From Candidatus Obscuribacterium magneticum (GTDB taxonomy: Bacteria > Elusimicrobiota > Elusimicrobia > F11), in the NCBI GenBank assembly GCA_020523905.1, contig JAJAPZ010000004.1, positions 35,199 through 99,198 on the forward strand: a stretch of DNA of 64,000 nucleotides. The letters run 5' to 3'. Every line of letters starts with the position of its first letter. Positions within the stretch are counted from its first letter, which is position 1. Both the position numbers and the translations under genes were made by a program. Under the pieces are notes generated by a model, which saw nothing but the letters and a program-made list of their open reading frames with translations, was not told the DNA's origin and ran no database searches. Positions 57,701 to 64,000 of this stretch are shown piece after piece.

Positions 57701-60700
57701 GGTTTGTCTTCGACTTTTGATCCAACCATCGTTCCCGATCCAAAAAAAGCGGGATCGTCGTACATCTCCAGGGGATTGATGCCGTATAAATCCAAAGCCT
57801 CCTCGATGGGAACCTGGGGTCTTAAAGATCGACTCATGAATCGCTGGGATGGATCCAGACGCTTAAGTTGGATCTTGATTTGTCCTTGCCGGGTCCGGAC
57901 CGCCCGAAAAGAAAAAAGTGGCTGTCTATTCATAGACACCACGCGCTCGTCTTGAGGCGGGGTCGGAGCGGAATGACCCCATCCAAACCATCCTCTTCCC
58001 TTCGGCGGCTCGATTCGATAATCAACATCGCCGGGCCCTTCGACGGTGATGTCCGGCGTCCCTCCTTCCTCTCTTTCCCTCACCTTCAAAACAAAACGAA
58101 CATTCGCTTCATCCGGACCGATCTGGACATAAACTTGATCGGCAACGAGATCGTCGGTTTCCTCCCCACCAGCAAGCTCGCGTTTCTCAAAAAGCCGCAC
58201 CAGGGAGGCGGGCATAAACCACGGAAGGGCAACGAATATCGCGGTGGCCCAGATCCACCCGATCCCGTGGTGGGCTCCCAACGACGGAAACAGAAGCGTC
58301 CCCACATAAGGGACCACGACAACAGCCAACGCTACAATCAAAACCTTCTTAAGAAATGCGTTCATTCCCGGCAAAAACACCCCACCTCCCCCCTGATTGG
58401 TAGGAGGTGTTTTCTGAATACGGCCTTGAGGTCCATCATCGGGTGCGACGTCTTTTGTCAGCCTTAAAAATTCTTCGATGGGGATGATTCCTCTAGTCGG
58501 AAATTTGACGCCGAATTTCTCAAAGAGGGGCTTGGGGTCGGGAACGCCTCCAACCAATATTTTTTTCTTTTGGTTAACGCCATGCCTTTGTGCCAAGAAC
58601 CGAACGACCTTGACGTATTGCTCCACCAGGACTCGGTCCAAGTCATCGGGGTTTACAACGCCAAACTGCTTGGCGAAGGCGGGCGTCAGAGGGGCCTTCG
58701 ACAGAGCCAAATGGAGGACTCCTGATTCTTCGGTGGCAGCGCCTTCCAACAACGCCCCAACAAACATCGGCTGATGGGGGGTGAATTCCAATAAATCAGC
58801 CATTTCCGCGGATTGCGTTTCTGTCAAACCGGCACGAGTGACAGGCCCGCTCTCGTGGTGGTGAACATACGTGCCCCATTTATTCCCCTCCAACCTATCC
58901 ACTTGATGCGGATGAGAATAAAATTGGAATCGGCCGCTCGGCTCTAACTGCGCATTAAAAATAACACAACGACCGAGGCCGGTGGCCAGCCGCGCGTCCA
59001 TATTGAGCTCAATCATGACTTGCTCGATCCCGACGCCGCCCAATAACTTTTTTAACCGGGACAAGACGGCCTTGGCCAGTGTGAGCTGGACGGTGCGATC
59101 CCTGTTCGCCGGATCGATTCCCTCATCGTCAAAGAAATAGGGATAACTCTTCTTTTCGTGCACGACATTGTGTTTTTTGACGTCCTTACCGCGCGGTCCC
59201 ATGGCGATGGCTCTCCACGCCATCCACGCCAAGGGGGAGGTCGGCGCCATCCTCCAAACTTTCATGAATGTCCTCGTCCACCGGAGGACCTGAGAAGAGA
59301 AAGCCTCTTCGCTGATGGGGGCGAATCCAGTTTGAGTATTGAATTCCACTGGAACGCTGTCGGATATCAATAGTCGGGTATCCTCCATCTGACCAAACTG
59401 TTTTGGCACGATGGCTCGACGCGCTTGCTGTTGGACCCACCATTGAACATAAGGAATATCCCACCGGCCCCACAAAAAGGCGCGGTTAATCTGGCCGGCC
59501 GGATCTTTGGTGTCATCGGCCGGTTCGGTGATCTGGGAATATAGAACGTCATGAATAGTAACGGGTGTCTGCAGGGCCGCCATTAATTTGGCCTCCAACG
59601 GGAACCGGTGAACAGCCGATAGAGCTCTTTGATAGGGGCGATCCGAGACACCCCACAAGCGAGCGAGAGGGCCCAAAGTCTGGGATATATCAATAAGGCT
59701 CGGCCTCCCCTCTGACGTTGGAGGCGCCATGGTCTCGGCCAGAGTGTCCAATAATTCATAAAGCGCCGGTTCTCGCTTCTTGGAAACGTGAAAGAATCCC
59801 TTCCGGCTTTTAAATTCATCCACGGGTGAAACCGACCACAATTGAAGCATTCGGCACTCCTCGCCCTTACCATTTTCAAAAAAAGTGTTTTTAAGGATGC
59901 CTGGCCCGCCGTGGAAATCACCCCGGTAGGCCTCCGTGGTCATCGTTAAAGACACCGGATGGCTGTTAAATTGGGACAACGGAGGAGCGGGATCAAGATA
60001 ATAACCTTCGCCGACGACCGATCGCGCCAGCCAGGTGCTCAATCGACGCAATCCTTTTTTAAATACGGCCTTCTGTTTTAATGAGGGTTTAATTTTCCCC
60101 TTCAAAAAGTCATACATCTGCCGATCGCGTTCCTGCAATTGGATCGCTTTAAACGAGGCCTCCAGTTCATCCGCTTCCGCCACCAGAATAACATCCGCTT
60201 CGTCTGCGCCCAACACGTCAGCGAACTGAGGGGTCAGCTTCGGATCCGGATGGTAATGAGTCATTGTTTCGACGACGGGTTGCTGAACGGTAATAAATAA
60301 TCCGCGGTCACGCATCTTTTGAACCATGTCTCGATGGGCGATATACAAAGGACCCGAAAGTTGAATGGCATCCAACCGGCTCATAAGCGCGTCGCCGGAC
60401 GTAACCGCTTTCAAAAGGTTTTCTTCTGAAATGGATATACCGATCCACTTGAGTCCGCCGACGCCCTCCGCTTTGAGATTCGACAATTCCTCCAAGATCT
60501 TATCGCCCCGGACGACCCGAAGAGATGGATTTTCCAAATACAATACATCGACTCTCCCCAAAAGGCCCGCACTTCTCTGGAGTGAACGCCGCAGATCGCC
60601 CGGCGAAAAATCCACATTCACCATCCTATTCTGGTTCTCCCCGCATTTCGTCGCCACAATCGCAGAGGACAAAACCTGAGGATGGGCGCGCAGAAAATCG

Positions 60701-62949
60701 CCCAACATTTTCTCTCCCCCCGCATGGGACGGTGACGTATCCACCATGAACAACCCCTTTGGATCCACGAAGGGTTCCATCATGGTGTCCACAAAGTTCT
60801 TTATATCGACACCGTGAGGTCTGTATTTTCGATAGTCGTCAAATTTGGCGGTTGAAACGCCTATCCGATTCAATCCCTTTGCCCACTCCACAAGCCGCGG
60901 AGGTTGGATTCCCTCATTCGCCCCTTTTGCCTCGGCTCGCCGGGGACGGGAAAAAAATTGAAAATTCGCCATCGCTCCTCTTGGACTTGTCGTTTGACTC
61001 CTCGAGTTAAGCGAAAGGATTGGCACGGCAGAGAGGTGCCATCCAAAGACGGAAAAGAAGATATCGCGAATCTGAATGATCTTTTCATGAACCCGGTGAA
61101 TAAGGTTGCCCCAACTCTCCAGCCACCAGCGCAGGGCGGATCTTTGGTCCGACCGACGGCTTCCCGCGACGCCAGAAAATCCGCGGACCCGGGCAATGAC
61201 GTTATCAATGGCGCCCATCAAGGCGACGCGAAGGCGCGGCTCGGTGAGATGGGTATGGGTCGGGCTTAAAAACAATTCCTCACCGACGAAGAGTTTCTCC
61301 AACGGCGTTTTCTCCCGGGAAAAGACGGATAGATAGGCGGAGCCGGAGGTGCTGTCCACCCTGGTGATCTTGGGGGCCACGATGAGATAGCCGATGTCCT
61401 TTTCCCGCAAGCGCTGGGCGATCTCCGGCGTGTGGAAGCCGCCGGTGACGAGAATGCGACATAATTGCAGATTGCAAATTACAGATTGCAAATTGAATAT
61501 GGAGCTCAACATTAACTGACTGCGGAGGTCGGCCTCTTCGTAGAATGATTCAAAAGAAGCCAATCGATCGTCTTTCCGGCGAAAGCCGGAATCCAAGTTC
61601 AATTGACGGCCTGGATCCCGGCTTGCGCCGGGATGACGGACATTCTTGTATTCCGCCCATTCCTCCGGCGTCAGCTCGAACTTTATCAGCTTCCCGACCA
61701 GATGGAGATAGGTCGACGCTTCGGTGAGCCGCTTTTCCTTGGGCGTTTTGGCCAACTCGTCCAAAATCCCTTTTTCCCACCGAGCGACATCGTTCAAGAG
61801 GGTGTCGGATTTGATCCCATCCGACAAAAGGACGTAGCGGATGTATTCATCAAACTGGGGCGCCTGCCGCAGCGAGACCCCCTTTCTCTGGCACAAATCC
61901 TTAAATGCCCGATAAAAATCGGTATAGGGGATCTTCCCCAACCGATAGCTGAGGCTTCGGGTTAACAACTCATTAAACTCCGCCGGGGAGAGGACTCTCG
62001 CCAATCTCTCGATCACCCGGCGGCGCTCCCTCTCCACTTGGGCGAAGTCCAGCCGGGACTCCATATCGAAGGCTTCCAAAAACTGATCGATCATCAAGCT
62101 GGCCGGTTCTTGAAAGGCAACCAGCCTCTTAAGATAGGCTCCCAATCCCATCTCGCCTTTCCGATAAGCGTCCTGAAGGGCATCAAACTCCTTAAGAGAG
62201 GCATTAAAGAATCTTTCTTTATCGGCCTTCAATCTCCGGCCGGCCTCAGCCCACTGACGCTTAACACGAGGGAGCCGGGCCTCGGAATCGCGATAGGCTT
62301 TTACGTTGGCGGCATGATGTTCCCGGCTATCCACGCCGACAAAAAGGGGCGGCGCCTGGGGCGAATTGATCCCGACGAAGGACGGCGCGGAGAGGAGATT
62401 TTTTTGAAGGAACAAATCGGTGACATCCCGCACAATTTGCTTCTCTTGATAAGAGCGGAAGGGAGCGAAGTCGAACGCCTCAAAAGCCCCTTCCACGCCC
62501 ACCACACCCACCTGTTTCGTCTCCAACAAGTTCTGAAGCACCGCCGCGATGTTCCCCTGCGCTTCGGGATTTAAGTGCACGTCTTGAATCAACACGACGG
62601 CCGGGCCGTTTCCTCTTTTCGACTCGACCACCTCTTTAACAGAGGCGTTTTGGAAAGGAACCGCCGCCACCAGGGTTTGAAGGGATCCTTTCTTCAAGGG
62701 CCTGGCGTGAGGCGAAACATCTCGCGAAACGGATGGCCATTGTCCGAGGAGGGCTTGTGTTGGCGGGATATGGGATGGAGATATCGCGGTGGGGAGGGCC
62801 GCCAGCATCGGACGGCCCGTTTCGGGGGCGCCTCTTTTTTGCTGTCGCTCCTTCCAAACAGTCGACTCGGCGATGGATCCGAGCGCCACCTGGGTGCACA
62901 AAAGGAACGATAAGGCCAGCGACAAACTTTTGTTAAGAACAGAGATCAT
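54757..62949 (-). CDS. Giant exported multidomain protein (ChaN/TraB-like, degenerate aldo-keto reductase, FHA)
   Basis: 2730 residues from ATG 62949 (GTG 63003 is an upstream alternative; neither has a good ribosome site, but ATG gives the signal peptide LSLALSFLLCTQVALGS). Domains as I read them: ~115-540 ChaN/TraB-like fold (VLIQDVHLNPEAQGNI, VGVEGAFEAFD, ILVTGGFHTPEI) interrupted by two repeat insertions; ~690-945 aldo-keto reductase-like barrel (DTSPSHAGGE at 737-746, VATKCG with Lys768, YLENPSLR at 804-811); ~950-1500 unknown; TM at ~1535-1580; ~1855-1920 FHA domain (GQEVFIGR, SSHMTL, DKSSLNGTFI); another TM pair near 2435-2470; ~2520-2730 unknown C-terminal domain. Catalytic Tyr and His of the AKR site are His742 and Glu806, so it is probably inactive. 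Very large proteins of this kind are known from Omnitrophota; role unknown. Confidence 0.9.
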   Translation of the reverse strand: MISVLNKSLSLALSFLLCTQVALGSIAESTVWKERQQKRGAPETGRPMLAALPTAISPSHIPPTQALLGQWPSVSRDVSPHARPLKKGSLQTLVAAVPFQNASVKEVVESKRGNGPAVVLIQDVHLNPEAQGNIAAVLQNLLETKQVGVVGVEGAFEAFDFAPFRSYQEKQIVRDVTDLFLQKNLLSAPSFVGINSPQAPPLFVGVDSREHHAANVKAYRDSEARLPRVKRQWAEAGRRLKADKERFFNASLKEFDALQDAYRKGEMGLGAYLKRLVAFQEPASLMIDQFLEAFDMESRLDFAQVERERRRVIERLARVLSPAEFNELLTRSLSYRLGKIPYTDFYRAFKDLCQRKGVSLRQAPQFDEYIRYVLLSDGIKSDTLLNDVARWEKGILDELAKTPKEKRLTEASTYLHLVGKLIKFELTPEEWAEYKNVRHPGASRDPGRQLNLDSGFRRKDDRLASFESFYEEADLRSQLMLSSIFNLQSVICNLQLCRILVTGGFHTPEIAQRLREKDIGYLIVAPKITRVDSTSGSAYLSVFSREKTPLEKLFVGEELFLSPTHTHLTEPRLRVALMGAIDNVIARVRGFSGVAGSRRSDQRSALRWWLESWGNLIHRVHEKIIQIRDIFFSVFGWHLSAVPILSLNSRSQTTSPRGAMANFQFFSRPRRAEAKGANEGIQPPRLVEWAKGLNRIGVSTAKFDDYRKYRPHGVDIKNFVDTMMEPFVDPKGLFMVDTSPSHAGGEKMLGDFLRAHPQVLSSAIVATKCGENQNRMVNVDFSPGDLRRSLQRSAGLLGRVDVLYLENPSLRVVRGDKILEELSNLKAEGVGGLKWIGISISEENLLKAVTSGDALMSRLDAIQLSGPLYIAHRDMVQKMRDRGLFITVQQPVVETMTHYHPDPKLTPQFADVLGADEADVILVAEADELEASFKAIQLQERDRQMYDFLKGKIKPSLKQKAVFKKGLRRLSTWLARSVVGEGYYLDPAPPLSQFNSHPVSLTMTTEAYRGDFHGGPGILKNTFFENGKGEECRMLQLWSVSPVDEFKSRKGFFHVSKKREPALYELLDTLAETMAPPTSEGRPSLIDISQTLGPLARLWGVSDRPYQRALSAVHRFPLEAKLMAALQTPVTIHDVLYSQITEPADDTKDPAGQINRAFLWGRWDIPYVQWWVQQQARRAIVPKQFGQMEDTRLLISDSVPVEFNTQTGFAPISEEAFSSQVLRWTRTFMKVWRMAPTSPLAWMAWRAIAMGPRGKDVKKHNVVHEKKSYPYFFDDEGIDPANRDRTVQLTLAKAVLSRLKKLLGGVGIEQVMIELNMDARLATGLGRCVIFNAQLEPSGRFQFYSHPHQVDRLEGNKWGTYVHHHESGPVTRAGLTETQSAEMADLLEFTPHQPMFVGALLEGAATEESGVLHLALSKAPLTPAFAKQFGVVNPDDLDRVLVEQYVKVVRFLAQRHGVNQKKKILVGGVPDPKPLFEKFGVKFPTRGIIPIEEFLRLTKDVAPDDGPQGRIQKTPPTNQGGGGVFLPGMNAFLKKVLIVALAVVVVPYVGTLLFPSLGAHHGIGWIWATAIFVALPWFMPASLVRLFEKRELAGGEETDDLVADQVYVQIGPDEANVRFVLKVREREEGGTPDITVEGPGDVDYRIEPPKGRGWFGWGHSAPTPPQDERVVSMNRQPLFSFRAVRTRQGQIKIQLKRLDPSQRFMSRSLRPQVPIEEALDLYGINPLEMYDDPAFFGSGTMVGSKVEDKPQRTDSFFRRVIMRNRLPSEESSLSGNLFNHQRTYRYEEYEVGNHNLKDARPTGFRAVESLEEVRWIAAGSCRYRVALGPSGGGQFFIQRFRSSDLEPVEAPQRFPVGQEVFIGRVEASPGQMSYRQEWTDPLLSSSHMTLKVLPPEAAAGLPARLEVVDKSSLNGTFIQKLVPRKLRKDESIEVLGPMREVLNERLTGEVWIEDGGHLYQLTVSYVEGRFFIREFAVQRAGKRAQVNVVNQWSKKIGQVLEIPKTAVGKKEEASDQKIRVSVSKDMALGCLNYEISADKGSPVVVVDKVADVGLAWPADLRIPSPKPGSDVMPNGEGGIEKKFVLIFNPDRLLWERYDARDYSEMNNDPEVGRQLMEKRQGYPVWKVVDLGDRVRNDVIKQALLEGKREMTVDLPHRLFAGRDELKRELSPLQLQKFRDYLKAVLVETGDEKPAIWLVPKEPPLFRAALAREEMPGPESEGALPDHVREMTSAEQWSFIGEVTNKGEGTVYKQVPSLDIHERVLFGSIRGAEVSGLVDLGVLRPLMMKGGPILVLQKFVPVEFLDALARENSGRVPVVLVLSNQPITVDLTEALRAVSEKRLSLDVGSDGVKINYRPPTAPEDPILAQIRAEAREYGGHIRIFESLTSDTLTLVTEADAVKRRAELEVIEVQGELRLVLKEPSGGSSGSVQLYSDLSIPTVLVGVVLTNTGFPVCGGVAVILGMFGLLKYFPPSLLRRPPRMPSKQNPPGSPERKLAQALVTTQSGLRGGNPSRVARGLDRVLGSPVRGLESVDRPDFTGPENAPIDVIKLEEALAALQNGRPQDAALGTKPLAITVLDAGLLRQPGASEKKLEDVASEIAAGLKEAGGAGLFIMGSEDLKERVQRRVGRDHFVWGPAVYNQLVDSQDHSFSLGNLEELIVGHEPFNVFDSYQLFLPPHLRPDTTGLSADSILHRKLILILFTLLNQAVVIQSIDWSDRIERARKILINA
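61464..61497. repeat. Tandem CAGATTGCAAATT repeat inside the giant gene
   Basis: 13-bp unit at 61468-61480 and 61482-61494. Translates as FNLQSVICNLQL, interrupting the ChaN-like domain shortly before ILVTGGFHT. Confidence 0.85.
61569..61638. repeat. Dispersed palindromic repeat inside the giant gene
   Basis: CCGGCGAAAGCCGGAATCC facing GGATCCCGGCTTGCGCCGGG, 70 bp. Translates as VRHPGASRDPGRQL...LDSGFRRKDDR, in frame. Confidence 0.9.
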
Positions 62950-63114
62950 AATTTTAATGTAAATAACAGAGGTTTCGATCAGGTTAGGGAGGTAGAAACC
63001 CACTGAAAACCAGATGCCATCAGTTTAATACGGTGGGATTAAGGTTTCATTAACAGATGGTAAACAAGTTGTAAAAAGACGGCGGAATAACGCATTAAAT
63101 TGAGTTTTTGGGGG

Positions 63115-63999
63115 CTATAAGCCTCTGAGTTCGAACCAGATTTCAACCCGCCGGTTGCGGGCCATCACCTCCGGAGAATCCCCCTCTTCCAACGGGCGCG
63201 TCGAGCCCATCCCCTTGGTGACAAAGAGGGTCCGCGGAAGCGCCGTTTTCGTGCGCAAATACTGGGCCACCGCGTCCGCGCGCTGCTTTGAAAGGCGCGT
63301 GTTCGCCCAATTTGACCCGCTTTGGTCGGAATGCCCTTCGACAACGATGCGGAAAGGTTTCATTTCTTTGGCCGCCTCCGCAATCGAATCGAGCGTCGGA
63401 TAGGCCGACTCCGGCACCATGGCCCGGCCTTTCTCAAAAGGAATCGTGGATTCCTGCGCGGTGATATTGAGCATATGAACGATCGGCAGGGCCGCCATAA
63501 ATTCCATGTTCTTCCGAACGTCCATCATAAGAGACGCCAACTCCTTGCTGAGACTTTTCATGGAATACGTCGCATTGGCGAGGGCGGCCCGGACTTGCTT
63601 CAACTCCGCTCTCAGCTCCTGGCGCTTGTCGCCGGCCGACGCGCGGAGGGATTCCCTCAAGCTTTCCTTCATCTCTTTAAAGTTTCCGACGTCCCTCTTT
63701 AAATCCGCCAGCTGGGGACCCAACTCCTTTTCTCTTCCCTTTAAATCAAATACGAGAAGTTTCAATTGCTCTCTCAACTTTGACTCCCGAACATATTCGG
63801 AGATGACAATCCCCGGCACGCCGTCGAGCCGCCGGACGTCTTCTTTGAACTTCTGGGCGTACTTGGGATCCCACCGGCCGGGAATCTTCACGTTGGTCGC
63901 GGGCATGATTGAGATCGGTGGAAGGAGCGCCCCTTCCGTCGCCGTCATCAGGGTCCCCTCGGCGGTCGGCGGCTTACGGGAATAAATCTGATTCTCGCC
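63115..63999 (-). CDS. OmpA/MotB-type peptidoglycan-binding protein (5' end beyond window)
   Basis: The frame is open to the window edge (upstream residues GENQIYSRKPPTAEGTL), so the N-terminus is missing and ATG 63948 need not be the start. Residues after this Met: a ~110-residue coiled coil (LKGREKELGPQLADLKRD and onward) and an OmpA-like domain (PFRIVVEGHSDQSGSNWANT, RLSKQRADAVAQYL, NRRVEIWFE) that binds peptidoglycan; the Asp of GHSD and Arg of LSKQRA are the ligand residues. 166 bp separate it from the giant gene. Confidence 0.9.
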   Translation of the reverse strand, partial: GENQIYSRKPPTAEGTLMTATEGALLPPISIMPATNVKIPGRWDPKYAQKFKEDVRRLDGVPGIVISEYVRESKLREQLKLLVFDLKGREKELGPQLADLKRDVGNFKEMKESLRESLRASAGDKRQELRAELKQVRAALANATYSMKSLSKELASLMMDVRKNMEFMAALPIVHMLNITAQESTIPFEKGRAMVPESAYPTLDSIAEAAKEMKPFRIVVEGHSDQSGSNWANTRLSKQRADAVAQYLRTKTALPRTLFVTKGMGSTRPLEEGDSPEVMARNRRVEIWFELRGL

Positions 64000-64000
64000 C

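Overview
The window looks like a chromosomal stretch of an uncultured, moderately GC-rich, Gram-negative bacterium, most likely of the Omnitrophota (Candidatus Omnitrophica) or a neighbouring lineage of the PVC/candidate-phylum area. The Gram-negative reading rests on a TolC-type channel, outer-membrane barrels, an OmpA-type protein and several lipoproteins. The Omnitrophota reading rests on a very long exported protein (about 2730 residues, 54757-62949) opening with an IQDVH...EAQ domain that I associate with that group. It is an inference from family memory, not a database result.

The dominant structural fact is a giant inverted repeat. Bases 1-14401 and 14402-28802 are reverse complements about a centre at 14401.5, inside a short hairpin repeat. 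All encoded proteins are identical between the arms, and the bases I compared match. The right arm runs on into unique sequence (28803-64000); the left arm reaches the window edge. No divergence, an axis in a short palindromic repeat and a gene (macB-type ATPase) folding back onto its own antisense all suggest an assembly or amplification fold-back, so gene content should be counted once. A real recent duplication cannot be excluded from sequence alone.

Each arm holds two blocks. (a) The end of a long housekeeping operon: gatB-acpS-nnrD-small membrane protein-thiL-tsaE-tsaB-rimI-TPR protein-ispE, mostly joined by overlaps; it starts at 31909 in unique DNA and runs to 23033. (b) A metal/envelope-stress locus behind a tRNA-Gln: an ECF sigma factor and zinc-finger anti-sigma factor flanked by two Spy/CnrX-like periplasmic proteins, then a small Cys/His exported protein, a His-rich outer-membrane barrel and a ZnuA/ZnuB-type uptake pair without its ATPase, divergent from a TolC-MacA-MacB-type efflux operon. 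The divergent gap holds two mirror-image ECF-type promoters with the same -35 (GACACTT), the same 16-nt spacer and GTCTA -10s, so the sigma factor probably controls both operons.

The unique part contains: a HigA-type antitoxin with a decayed toxin (31965-32464); a DUF4349 protein, Nudix hydrolase, dihydropteroate-synthase-like protein and PilZ-like protein (32671-35617); an AT-rich integrative element (36539-43787) in tRNA-Tyr with integrase, XRE and excisionase-like regulators, iteron-like repeats, small zinc-ribbon proteins and three lipoproteins, bounded by a 39-bp duplication of the 5' half of the tRNA; gpmA, a YpsA/MoCo-carrier-like protein and envelope or redox membrane proteins (44038-48646); a membrane spermidine-synthase-like protein; an AmmeMemoRadiSam cassette with MEMO and AMMECR1 parts fused (50916-53675); a polymer-forming membrane protein; the giant protein; and an OmpA-type protein cut by the window end.

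Short dispersed palindromes of at least three families run through the window. Several lie inside open reading frames without breaking them.
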